From: an uncultured Chryseobacterium sp.
GTDB lineage: Bacteria; Bacteroidota; Bacteroidia; Flavobacteriales; Weeksellaceae
Direction: 5' to 3'
NCBI GenBank assembly: GCA_913778505.1
Contig: CAJYWD010000032.1
Span: forward strand, 1 to 64,000
DNA length: 64,000 nt
A model generated the notes under the pieces. That model searched no databases and had not been told where the DNA came from. It saw nothing but the letters and a program-made list of their open reading frames with translations. Position 1 is the first letter of the stretch; the number at the start of each line of letters is the position of its first letter. Positions 53,952 through 63,036 of this stretch are shown here, in pieces. Position numbers and translations under genes: made by a program.

Positions 53952-54953
53952 TTATTTCTGATTGATCAATTCCTTGATTTTACCTTCAATATCTTCCGAC
54001 AGTTCCGGATTGTCTTTCAGGACATCTTTTACAGCGTCACGGCCTTGCCCTAGCTTGGTATCTTCGTAGCTGAACCAGGATCCGCTCTTCTTCACCACGC
54101 CAAGATCTACCGCAGTGTCCAGAATTTCTCCGACCTTGGAAACACCTTCACCGTACATGATATCAAATTCTGCCATCTTGAATGGAGGTGCTACTTTGTT
54201 TTTCACGATCTTCACCTTCACGCGGCTTCCGATCGCTTCATCTCCGTTTTTGATCGGTGCGCTGGCTTTTCTGATATCGATTCTTACGGAAGCGTAAAAC
54301 TTCAGCGCATTACCGCCGGTAGTAGTTTCCGGATTTCCGAACATCACGCCAATCTTCTCACGAAGCTGATTGATGAAGATCACCGTACACTTGGTTCTGT
54401 TGATGGTTGCCGTTAATTTTCTCAAAGCCTGAGACATTAATCTGGCATGAAGACCCATTTTGGAATCACCCATTTCACCTTCAATTTCCGCTTTAGGTGT
54501 CAGTGCTGCCACAGAGTCGATGACCACAATGTCAATGGCACCGGATCTGATCAAATTGTCTGCGATTTCCAGAGCCTGCTCACCGTTGTCCGGCTGAGAA
54601 ATGATCAGATTTTCCAGGTCGATGCCCAGTTTTGCGGCATAATTCCTGTCGAAGGCATGCTCGGCGTCTATAAACGCTGCGATACCGCCCGCTTTCTGTG
54701 CTTCTGCAATGGCATGCAGAGTCAATGTTGTTTTACCGGAAGATTCTGGTCCGTAGATCTCAATGATTCTTCCTCTTGGATAGCCACCTACACCAAGAGC
54801 CAGATCGATCCCGAGGGAGCCGGAAGGAATCACTTCTATGGAGCTGTCTACAGAATCCTCGCCCAAGGTCATCACAGTTCCTTTTCCGTAGGTTTTATCT
54901 AGTTTTTCCAGCACCAGCTGCAGTGCTTTTTTCTTATCGTCGTTTGTACTCAT
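53952..54953 (-). CDS. recA: Recombinase A
   Basis: 333 aa, full length. It forms filaments on single-stranded DNA for homologous recombination and induces the SOS response where LexA exists. Walker A is GPESSGKTT, Walker [13 protein letters not shown], and loop L2 region [32 protein letters not shown] is intact. No LexA box was identified upstream. It converges with the barrel gene over a shared terminator. Confidence 0.98.
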   Translation of the reverse strand: MSTNDDKKKALQLVLEKLDKTYGKGTVMTLGEDSVDSSIEVIPSGSLGIDLALGVGGYPRGRIIEIYGPESSGKTTLTLHAIAEAQKAGGIAAFIDAEHAFDRNYAAKLGIDLENLIISQPDNGEQALEIADNLIRSGAIDIVVIDSVAALTPKAEIEGEMGDSKMGLHARLMSQALRKLTATINRTKCTVIFINQLREKIGVMFGNPETTTGGNALKFYASVRIDIRKASAPIKNGDEAIGSRVKVKIVKNKVAPPFKMAEFDIMYGEGVSKVGEILDTAVDLGVVKKSGSWFSYEDTKLGQGRDAVKDVLKDNPELSEDIEGKIKELINQK

Positions 54954-54972
54954 TATAACAAAAAATTATTCT

Positions 54973-54980
54973 CAAAAATA
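54973..54980 (-). promoter_or_regulatory. Candidate -7 element of recA
   Basis: TATTTTTG on the - strand, 19 nt before the recA ATG. Confidence 0.55.
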
Positions 54981-55039
54981 ATCATTTTAAGCTAGAATAA
55001 CTAATTTTTTTCCATGATTAAATTCTCTTTTGAAGTCAA

Positions 55040-55140
55040 AATTTCTGCAATAGGGATGGGCGCGGAAATCCTTTTTTGCGAGAGGCTATGCCGAGCAAAA
55101 AAGATTGCAGCAGACAGCCCGACCCGCGCGGTGGGAAAAG
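55040..55140. repeat. Oligo-T/oligo-A hairpin repeat, copy R6 (inverted)
   Basis: Read on the - strand: TCGGGCTGTCTGCTGCAATC-TTTTTTGC ... GCAAAAAAGGATTTCCGCG. This is the R1 arrangement in the opposite orientation. It is the most diverged copy, with extra GC-rich flanks. It lies downstream of gapA. Confidence 0.7.
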
Positions 55141-55170
55141 CCTGGCGAGGGGATTGCCCACATCAACCAT

Positions 55171-55200
55171 AAAAAAGACCTTCCAAATATTTGAAAGGCC
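55171..55200 (-). terminator. Terminator of gapA
   Basis: On the - strand GGCCTTTCAAA / TTTGGAAGGTC with two mismatches, then six T. Confidence 0.72.
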
Positions 55201-55223
55201 CTGAACTATTAAAAAGTCGATTC

Positions 55224-56252
<1,029 letters not shown>

Positions 56253-56275
56253 TTATGTTGTTATTATCCTGATGA

Positions 56276-57262
56276 TTACATTGCTAAAATCTCAGAAATC
56301 TGAATCAGATTTTTGTCGATTTCATTATGTTTTTTGATGGCTTCTTCAATAGGGGTGTACGTAATTTTGTTGGACTGCATGCCCACCATCACCTTGTTCT
56401 TGCCTTCCAGAAGTCCGACTACTGCGCCGTAACCAAGATTGCTGGCCAGGACTCTGTCTGCACAGCTTGGCGAGCCGCCGCGCTGAATATGTCCCAAAAT
56501 GGTAACGCGGATATCGTAGGTTGGAAATTCCTCCTTTGTGGCTTTGGCAAGATCGTAGATGCTTCCCAGTTCTTCTCCTTCTGCGACGACGACGATGCTG
56601 GAAGATTTACCCACTTTTTCAGCCATCCGGAATGTACTGAAAAGGTCTTCCATGCTGTCTTTTCTTTCAGGAATAAGAATGTCCAGAGCTCCGGTTGCAA
56701 TTCCGCTGTTCAGGGCGATGAATCCTGCATCACGGCCCATTACTTCCACAAAGAAAACCCTGTTATGGGAGGTTGCGGTATCACGGATTTTGTCAATAGC
56801 ATCCATCGCCGTATTAAGTGCGGTATCATAGCCAATGGTATTATCGGTTCCGAAGATATCATTGTCGATTGTTCCCGGGACACCAATTACTCTGATGCCA
56901 TATTCTTCGTTGAAAACTTTGGCACCGGTAAAACTGCCGTCTCCACCGATGCAGACCAAAGCGTCGATGCCCAGTTTCTGGCATTGTTCAAAGGCTTTCC
57001 TTCGGCCTTCCGGCGTCATAAATTCTTTGGAACGTGCAGATTTGAGAATAGTTCCGCCCTGGTTGATTATATTTTTTACGGAACGAGGTCCCATTTTGGT
57101 AACATCACCTGCAATAAGACCGTTATAACCCTCGCGGATACCATAGCAGTTTATATTGAAATGATTGGCTGTTCTTACAACTGCTCTAAGTGCGGCATTC
57201 ATCCCCGGCGCATCGCCTCCGGAAGTCAGAACCGCAATAGATTTTATGTTGTTTTCTGACAT
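56276..57262 (-). CDS. pfkA: ATP-dependent 6-phosphofructokinase
   Basis: 328 aa from ATG 57262 (MSENNIKSIAVLTSGGDAPGMNAALRAVVR); a TTG six codons upstream is too close to the -7 box. It phosphorylates fructose-6-phosphate. The ATP-site motif VCIGGDGSFTGAKVF has Gly-Asp-Gly as in ATP-dependent enzymes. The substrate loop PGTIDNDIFGTDNTIGYDTALNT carries the catalytic Asp, and EVMGRDAGFIALNSGIATGA is intact. It is the first gene of the pair pfkA-gapA, so two consecutive parts of glycolysis are co-transcribed. Confidence 0.97.
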   Translation of the reverse strand: MSENNIKSIAVLTSGGDAPGMNAALRAVVRTANHFNINCYGIREGYNGLIAGDVTKMGPRSVKNIINQGGTILKSARSKEFMTPEGRRKAFEQCQKLGIDALVCIGGDGSFTGAKVFNEEYGIRVIGVPGTIDNDIFGTDNTIGYDTALNTAMDAIDKIRDTATSHNRVFFVEVMGRDAGFIALNSGIATGALDILIPERKDSMEDLFSTFRMAEKVGKSSSIVVVAEGEELGSIYDLAKATKEEFPTYDIRVTILGHIQRGGSPSCADRVLASNLGYGAVVGLLEGKNKVMVGMQSNKITYTPIEEAIKKHNEIDKNLIQISEILAM

Positions 57263-57282
57263 ATTTTTAATTTTTTTCAAAG

Positions 57283-57290
57283 CAAATTTA
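57283..57290 (-). promoter_or_regulatory. Candidate -7 element of pfkA-gapA
   Basis: TAAATTTG on the - strand, 20 nt before the pfkA ATG at 57262. It supports that ATG over the upstream TTG. Confidence 0.6.
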
Positions 57291-57543
57291 CGAAATTGGA
57301 ATCAGATTAAAGAATGGCATGATAGATAATGCAACATTTTGTAACATAAGGCTATCATTCAATAGTTGATTGGGGCGACGCAAAATGTCCAGATTAAATA
57401 TGATAAATGTTAGAATTAATTTTTTTTCAGGCTTTGGAAGTTTTATTATATTTACCGTCAGTACAAAAGGAGTTTTAACTTATTGATTTCTTTAAAACTT
57501 CGCTTTATCTGTCGAAATAAATAAACAATATAAAAATCAGATT

Positions 57544-58470
57544 ATGAAAGTTACCGTAGTAGGAGCTGGTGCAGTGGGAGCAAGCTGCGCAGAATATATC
57601 GCGATGAAGGATTTCGCGTCGGAAGTGGTTTTAGTAGACATCAAGGAAGGATTTGCAGAAGGAAAAGCAATGGACCTGATGCAGACGGCTTCACTCAATG
57701 GTTTTGATACCAAAATCACAGGTACTACCGGAGATTATTCAAAAACTGCAGGTTCCAAAGTAGCAGTGATCACTTCGGGAATTCCGAGAAAACCGGGAAT
57801 GACGAGAGAGGAGTTGATCGGTATCAACGCAGGCATCGTAAAAGAAGTTACAGAAAACTTAGTAAAACATTCGCCTGATGTCATCATCATTGTGGTATCT
57901 AACCCGATGGACACCATGGCATATCTGGTACACAAAACCTCCGGACTACCAAAAGAAAGAATCATCGGAATGGGTGGCGCTCTGGATTCTGCAAGATTCA
58001 AATACAGATTGGCAGAAGCATTAGAATCTCCGATTTCTGATGTAGACGGCATGGTAATCGCAGCCCACTCCGATACAGGAATGTTGCCATTATTCAGCAA
58101 AGCTACAAGAAACGGCGTCCCGGTTTCAGAATTTTTAAGCGATGAGCAAAAAGCTTCTGTGATTGAAGAAACCAAAGTAGGCGGAGCAACATTAACCAAA
58201 TTATTGGGAACATCGGCTTGGTATGCTCCGGGTGCGGCTGTCTCTGTGATGGTTCAGTCGATTCTTTGCGACCAAAAGAAAATGATCCCTTGTTCACTGA
58301 TGTTGGAGGGCGAATATGGACAGAGTGACATCTGTCTGGGCGTTCCTGCCATCATCGGGAAAAATGGTGTTGAGAAAATCGTCGACATCACTTTGACCGA
58401 AGAAGAACAAACAAAATTTGCTGAAGCAGCGAAAGCTGTAAGAGATGTAAATGGTGATTTGAAGTTTTAA
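57544..58470 (+). CDS. mdh: Malate dehydrogenase (LDH-like type)
   Basis: 308 aa TCA-cycle enzyme. NAD-binding VTVVGAGAVGASCAEYIA at the N-terminus, Asp in VVLVDIKEG for NAD. Substrate Arg residues are in TSGIPRKPGMTREEL, and IIGMGGALDSARFKYRLAEAL and the catalytic His in VIAAHSDTGMLPL are present. The sequence is of the tetrameric lactate-dehydrogenase-like group used by Bacteroidetes, not the E. coli dimeric type. Ends in a strong terminator shared with the convergent flavoprotein gene. Confidence 0.96.
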   Translation: MKVTVVGAGAVGASCAEYIAMKDFASEVVLVDIKEGFAEGKAMDLMQTASLNGFDTKITGTTGDYSKTAGSKVAVITSGIPRKPGMTREELIGINAGIVKEVTENLVKHSPDVIIIVVSNPMDTMAYLVHKTSGLPKERIIGMGGALDSARFKYRLAEALESPISDVDGMVIAAHSDTGMLPLFSKATRNGVPVSEFLSDEQKASVIEETKVGGATLTKLLGTSAWYAPGAAVSVMVQSILCDQKKMIPCSLMLEGEYGQSDICLGVPAIIGKNGVEKIVDITLTEEEQTKFAEAAKAVRDVNGDLKF

Positions 58471-58492
58471 TATTTCAGATCTGATATAAATG

Positions 58493-58530
58493 AAACCGTT
58501 CTGAAAAATTTTCAGAACGGTTTTATTTTT
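58493..58530. terminator. Bidirectional terminator between mdh and the flavoprotein gene
   Basis: 15-bp stem AAACCGTTCTGAAAA / TTTTCAGAACGGTTT with a 1-nt nominal loop; followed by TATTTTTT. Confidence 0.93.
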
Positions 58531-58539
58531 TCAAATTCT

Positions 58540-59448
58540 TCAAAAACTTTCCTTTGTCAATTCTGCATTCACCATTGCGCCGGCTAAATTTCCGGCATAA
58601 ACTGCGTTCGCAACGGAACGCATTGGGCTGGAATTGTCGCCGCAGGCATATATTCCGGCCATGCTTGTTTTCTGAAATTGGTCAGTTTTGACGTGACCCG
58701 TTTCCGTCATTTCACAGCCTAAAGACTTTGGAATATCGGAATGTTGACGAAAAGGAAACGCACCGTAAACCGCCTCGAAATTAAGTTCCTTGCCGTCAGC
58801 TAAAATCAGTTTTTCCACATATCGGTTGTGATGCAGCAATTCCCTGATTTCGGTTTCGATAACTTCGATACTGTTTTGATTTAATTTTTGCGATTGTTCT
58901 TCCGTAAAATCAGCTTTTCCCCTGGTTAAAATGGTAATCTTGTCCGTCAAATTACTCACCAGCAAAGCCATGTGAAACGCTCGTTCACCATTGGCAATAA
59001 TTCCGGTTTCTTTACTTCCGAATTCATAGCCGTGACAGTAAGGACAATGGATCAACGAAATTCCCCAGCAGTCCCAAAAACCCCCGATATCTGGAATTTC
59101 ATCCACAATTCCTGTGGCAAAAATAAGCTTCTGAGCTCCGAAAATTTCACCCCGTTTGGTTCTGATCTCAAATCCATTTTCTACCTTTTTCCCTTCTGTT
59201 GCCAATCCATTACAAAATTCGATAGTGCTGTATTTTTTGACCTGTTCTCTGGCCAAATTCGAAATTTCCTTTGGTGTCTTTCCATCCTGAGTGAGGAAAT
59301 TGTGGGAATGTGGTGTCTGGATATTGCAAGGCTTTTCATTGTCGATAATTAAAACTTTTCTGAGCGATCTTCCCAAAGACATTGCAGCAGAGAGACCTGC
59401 ATAACTTCCGCCAACGATAATGACATCAAATGTATTTTCCTGTTTCAT
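58540..59448 (-). CDS. Thioredoxin reductase-like FAD/NAD(P) oxidoreductase
   Basis: 302 aa. FAD-binding DVIIVGGSYAGLSAAMSLGRS, the redox-active pair CPYC in LIHCPYCHGYEFG, and the FAD C-terminal motif AGIYACGDNSSPMRSVANAVYAGN define the thioredoxin reductase family. The typical NADPH motif GGGDSA is replaced by IANGERAFHMALLVSNL, so this is a divergent member that may use another donor. Several such proteins act in dithiol or metal stress. It is divergent from the Fur-family gene, and the shared 115-bp gap holds two palindromes. Confidence 0.88.
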   Translation of the reverse strand: MKQENTFDVIIVGGSYAGLSAAMSLGRSLRKVLIIDNEKPCNIQTPHSHNFLTQDGKTPKEISNLAREQVKKYSTIEFCNGLATEGKKVENGFEIRTKRGEIFGAQKLIFATGIVDEIPDIGGFWDCWGISLIHCPYCHGYEFGSKETGIIANGERAFHMALLVSNLTDKITILTRGKADFTEEQSQKLNQNSIEVIETEIRELLHHNRYVEKLILADGKELNFEAVYGAFPFRQHSDIPKSLGCEMTETGHVKTDQFQKTSMAGIYACGDNSSPMRSVANAVYAGNLAGAMVNAELTKESF

Positions 59449-59486
59449 TTTTTGATTTTTATATCTTAAAATTTCGCTTTAAAAGC

Positions 59487-59506
59487 TATCAGGCAAATGC
59501 CAGATA
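59487..59506. promoter_or_regulatory. Imperfect palindrome in the divergent gap (candidate operator)
   Basis: TATCAGGCAAATGCCAGATA, 8 of 10 pairs complementary. It lies 39 bp upstream of the flavoprotein start. Confidence 0.45.
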
Positions 59507-59532
59507 GGACTTGCCAAAGTTAGAATAAATTT

Positions 59533-59561
59533 TTATTATTGCAACTTAATCGCATTAATAA
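59533..59561. promoter_or_regulatory. Inverted repeat at the Fur-family gene start (candidate autoregulatory operator)
   Basis: TTATTATTGC-N9-GCATTAATAA, 9 of 10 pairs complementary. It abuts the ATG at 59564 and overlaps TATTATTG, a one-mismatch -7 box. Fur-family regulators commonly bind such AT-rich inverted repeats over their own promoter. Confidence 0.5.
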
Positions 59562-59563
59562 AA

Positions 59564-59938
59564 ATGATAAGAAGAAGTACACCAACAAAAGATGCTGTTC
59601 TGGATGTTTTAGCCAGTTCCAAAAAAGCAATGAGTCAGGAGGCTGTGATGAAGAAAGTGCGTATCAATATGGATAGAGCTACCATCTATCGAGTTCTGAA
59701 TCGTTTTTGTGAAGACGGCATTCTTCATAGAATTGTCGCAGAAGATGGAAAACAGTATTTTGCGGTCTGTATCCGATGTGATGAGAAAAAATTAGCAGAT
59801 CATCATTTTCATTTCAGATGTACAAAATGCGAAACGATAGAATGTCTGCCTATAGAAGTTCAGTTTTCTCTAGAAAAAAGCTATTCTGTGGAGAGTGTGA
59901 ATTGTATTCTGACGGGTGTTTGTAAAGATTGTGCATAA
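59564..59938 (+). CDS. Fur-family transcriptional repressor (Zur/Fur type)
   Basis: 124 aa, short for the family. The winged-helix DNA-binding domain is residues ~5-75 (DAVLDVLASSKKAMSQEAVMKKVRINMDRATIYRVLNRFCEDGILHRI). The dimer domain has the HHFHFRCTKCETIECLPI block and a second CxxC at the end (GVCKDCA), a structural zinc site. These residues fit the Fur/Zur branch, with zinc or iron as co-repressor. Which metal it senses cannot be read from the sequence. It lies opposite a thioredoxin-reductase-like gene, and its stop codon is one base from the DUF4256 stop codon. Confidence 0.87.
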   Translation: MIRRSTPTKDAVLDVLASSKKAMSQEAVMKKVRINMDRATIYRVLNRFCEDGILHRIVAEDGKQYFAVCIRCDEKKLADHHFHFRCTKCETIECLPIEVQFSLEKSYSVESVNCILTGVCKDCA

Positions 59939-59939
59939 A

Positions 59940-60503
59940 TCAGACTTTCAGAAAACCCCGGAAACCTCTTGCGGCGTAATAAGATTCGGCGCCGTTGTGA
60001 TAGAGGAAAACAGTTTTATAACGTTTGTCACAGAAAACAGCACCGCCTAATTTTCGGATGTCGTCCGGTGTTTTTATCCAGCTCGATGTTTTCAGATCAA
60101 AATCGCCGATGCTTTGTAAATTACGGTATTGTTTTTCATTTAAAATTTCGATTCCCATTTGATTGGCCAAATCCATGGCACTGTTAGCCGGCTTATTTTC
60201 CTTTCTGGATTCCAATGCTTTTCGGTCGTAGCAAAGACTTCGTCTGCCTTTTGGGCTTTCTGCGGAACAATCGAAAAAGAGATATTCTTTAGTCTGATGA
60301 TCATAACCGACAACATCCGGCTCGCCTTCGGTTCTTTCCATTTCGCTGAGTGACCAGAGTTTTTCCGGATCAGATTCCAGTTTCATCTGGACATCTTTCC
60401 ACGAGATATTTTCATGACGGTCCGGATATTTCTCAAATCTTATCTTCAGAGTCTCCAATATTAGCTGCTGATTATCAGGTGAAAGGGTTTTTTTAGTGCT
60501 CAT
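59940..60503 (-). CDS. DUF4256 family protein
   Basis: 187 aa with no signal or membrane segment. The sequence matches DUF4256 throughout: LRFEKYPDRH-type start, WSLSEMERTEGEPDVVGYDHQTKEYLFFDCSAESPKGRRSLCYDRKALESRKENKPANSA in the middle, and FCDKRYKTVFLYHNGAESYYAARGFRGFLKV at the end. Its function is unknown. It is convergent with the Fur-family gene with one base between the stop codons and no terminator, so the two messages would overlap at their 3' ends. Confidence 0.9.
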   Translation of the reverse strand: MSTKKTLSPDNQQLILETLKIRFEKYPDRHENISWKDVQMKLESDPEKLWSLSEMERTEGEPDVVGYDHQTKEYLFFDCSAESPKGRRSLCYDRKALESRKENKPANSAMDLANQMGIEILNEKQYRNLQSIGDFDLKTSSWIKTPDDIRKLGGAVFCDKRYKTVFLYHNGAESYYAARGFRGFLKV

Positions 60504-60628
60504 TGGGAAATTATTGATGTCATTAGAATGATTTCAAATTTAAATAAAATGGATGGAATCTAATTTTAGTTGATCAATGATGTAACAAAAGTCATACAAT
60601 AGTTGTCTTATCATTATAAACAATAACA

Positions 60629-62809
60629 ATGAAGAAAGCTTTATCCATTGCAGGATTGCTGTCTGTAACACTCGGTTATGCGCAGACGCAGGATACCATC
60701 AAGTCCGAAAAAATAGAAGCGGTTACCGTGATCGCCAAAAAACCAACTGTCCAGAGCAAAGCCGACAGAACGGTTTTTAATGTAGAAAACAGTTCTATCC
60801 TTGCCGGGAACACCACTTGGGATATTGTGAGAATGACACCTTTGGTAAGCATAGATAACAATGATAATGTAAAAGCAGAAGGAGAATCGGTAACGGTTTA
60901 CATTAATGACCGAAAGTCGGTTTTCACAGGAAAAGAACTCAAAGAATATCTCAAGACCATTCCGGCGGATAATCTGATGAAAATCGAGGTTATCACCAGT
61001 CCTTCTTCTAGATACGAAGCGACCGGCGCAGTGATCAATATCGTTCTCAAAAAACGTGACGACGAAGGAATGAAAGGCAGTATCTCCCTCACCAATACTC
61101 AGAATACGAAGAACAACCAATACGGAAGTCTGAATCTGAATTACCATAAAAAGAATTTTACACAGACTTTTACAGGAAGCTACAGCGATAATGTTTTTAT
61201 CTCAAAAAGTTCCAACGACTATTCTTATTATGCTAATAAAAATAGACAGTTAATCGATTCTGAAACAGCTTACAAAAACAAAAATCCGTCTTTTTCTTCG
61301 ACTTCGGAATTTGAACTGAATGACAAAAATAATATCGGACTCGTCCTGGAATATTTCCGTGGTAACAACAGTTCAGATTCCGATTCATACGCCAGGTTTT
61401 ATGATGATAATACATTCAAATATTTTAATTATCAAAATACCTTGGGCAAAAATCTGAACAATACTTTGGGAACCAATTTGTTCTACAAGTATTATGATAA
61501 AGAGAAGAACAAAATTCTGGATATTAATCTTGGACTGAATTACGATTCCAGCGAAGGATACACCGACATAATACTCAAAACTTCCAACGAGGAAGATATT
61601 CTGCCGGAAGAATGGAAAAATATCTTAGCTTCAGAACGTACACTGATCAATACATATTCTCAGAACAGGAATTATTACATCAAAGTGGATTACACAACGC
61701 CCTTAGGAAAAGGAGGAACTTTGGAAGTCGGTGGAAAAGCAAATTTCAATAACAATGTGATTCCGAACACTTATCAGGATTTAATAAAAAATACCCAGCT
61801 AAATAGTGATTTCCATTATACGGATAATATCAATTCACTTTACTTTACTTACAGCAAGACCTTTTTTGAAAAACTGGAGACCAGGGTTGGTTTGCGCTAC
61901 GAATATATCAACTATAAAATCAGTGAAAATGTAGGGAACCAGGGACGAAAAGATTCCTACGGAACGTTTTTACCAAACCTCCTGGTGAAATATGCTTTTT
62001 CTCCAAACTATGATTTGAGTCTGACTTACAATCACAATCTGTGGCGACCATGGTATTCGGAATTTAATCCTTTTGAAGTGCCGAATAATAATGGCATATT
62101 TTACCGGGGAAATATGGAATTGCTTCCTAATCCAAGCGATAGAGTGGTGCTGAAATTTGGATTGTTCAAAAAATATTTTATCTCCGCAAGATATATGTTT
62201 ACAGATCAGGACTATTGGGAAAATTACAAACAGGAAACCGACGCCGAGGGAAATCTCAATACGATTGTTTTTCCTGATAACTTCAAAGGAAAAGTGGAAA
62301 AATTCTATTTGTTCGCTAACACCAATCAAAATCTTTTCAAGAATAAACTCAATGTCAATTTCGGGATTGGTTGGTATTATATTGACAACAGCGATTTCAA
62401 CAGAAGAAATAATTTAAGTCAGGACAATAATTACATCAGCTATATTGGCGGTTCTACGAACTTATCCTATACCAATTTATTTAATAAAAATATTAATCTG
62501 AGTGCATGGATGAGTGTTGATAATCAGAATAATGGAAACTCTGTGGCCAATAAATACAACTATTTTCATAATTTTTCCGTGACCAAGATTTTCCCTGGCG
62601 CGCAGATAGAAACCAGTCTGCAGTTTATGAATATTTTCAAAAGACCAAGTATGACGACCACCACTTACAGCCAGATAGGAACTTTTAAAAACTTTAACCG
62701 TTGGGATTGGTATGGCGTATCATTGACATTCGTAAAACGTTTCGGAAACCAGAAAGTAAAGGAGAACACCAAGACCGACGTAGAGAAAAACGCCGGTGGA
62801 GGCAAGTAG
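60629..62809 (+). CDS. TonB-receptor-like outer membrane protein (OMP_b-brl_3 family)
   Basis: 726 aa with a signal peptide (MKKALSIAGLLSVTLGYAQ). The plug domain is recognisable (IEAVTVIAKKPTVQSKADRTVFNVENS...DIVRMTPLVSIDNNDNVKAEGESVTVYINDRKS...VITSPSSRYEATGAVINIVLKK). The remainder is a large beta barrel of PF14905 type with many Tyr/Asn-rich strands. The carboxypeptidase-like N-terminal domain seen in many relatives is missing. No SusD partner follows, so it is probably a stand-alone transporter for an unknown ligand. The C-terminus is YGVSLTFVKRFGNQKVKENTKTD with an extra charged tail. Confidence 0.9.
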   Translation: MKKALSIAGLLSVTLGYAQTQDTIKSEKIEAVTVIAKKPTVQSKADRTVFNVENSSILAGNTTWDIVRMTPLVSIDNNDNVKAEGESVTVYINDRKSVFTGKELKEYLKTIPADNLMKIEVITSPSSRYEATGAVINIVLKKRDDEGMKGSISLTNTQNTKNNQYGSLNLNYHKKNFTQTFTGSYSDNVFISKSSNDYSYYANKNRQLIDSETAYKNKNPSFSSTSEFELNDKNNIGLVLEYFRGNNSSDSDSYARFYDDNTFKYFNYQNTLGKNLNNTLGTNLFYKYYDKEKNKILDINLGLNYDSSEGYTDIILKTSNEEDILPEEWKNILASERTLINTYSQNRNYYIKVDYTTPLGKGGTLEVGGKANFNNNVIPNTYQDLIKNTQLNSDFHYTDNINSLYFTYSKTFFEKLETRVGLRYEYINYKISENVGNQGRKDSYGTFLPNLLVKYAFSPNYDLSLTYNHNLWRPWYSEFNPFEVPNNNGIFYRGNMELLPNPSDRVVLKFGLFKKYFISARYMFTDQDYWENYKQETDAEGNLNTIVFPDNFKGKVEKFYLFANTNQNLFKNKLNVNFGIGWYYIDNSDFNRRNNLSQDNNYISYIGGSTNLSYTNLFNKNINLSAWMSVDNQNNGNSVANKYNYFHNFSVTKIFPGAQIETSLQFMNIFKRPSMTTTTYSQIGTFKNFNRWDWYGVSLTFVKRFGNQKVKENTKTDVEKNAGGGK

Positions 62810-62861
62810 CGACCGGCTCACAGATTCTGGCTGATGGCTTTTAAAATTGATATGATTGAGA

Positions 62862-62888
62862 AGAACGGGCAATTTCCCGTTCTTTTTT
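62862..62888 (+). terminator. Terminator of the TonB-receptor-like gene
   Basis: 8-bp stem AGAACGGG / CCCGTTCT, loop CAATTT, then six T. Confidence 0.9.
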
Positions 62889-63005
62889 GTTTAATGACGT
62901 TAGATCAAGCGAATCTCCGGAGCAACCTTGGCGCAGTTTGAGTCTAATTTTCGGAAACAAAGAAACTTTAATAAAAATTTCATATCTCAAAACTTTTATT
63001 AGCCT

Positions 63006-63013
63006 TAAATTTG
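63006..63013 (+). promoter_or_regulatory. Candidate -7 element of pafA
   Basis: TAAATTTG, 23 nt before the pafA ATG. Confidence 0.55.
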
Positions 63014-63036
63014 AGCTTCCTAAAAGTAAAAATATA

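Noticed and set aside
56327-57259. Long + strand ORF (310 aa) opposite pfkA
   Set aside because: Fully antisense to a complete pfkA gene; its composition (many Cys, His, Phe) is that of a shadow frame and matches no family.
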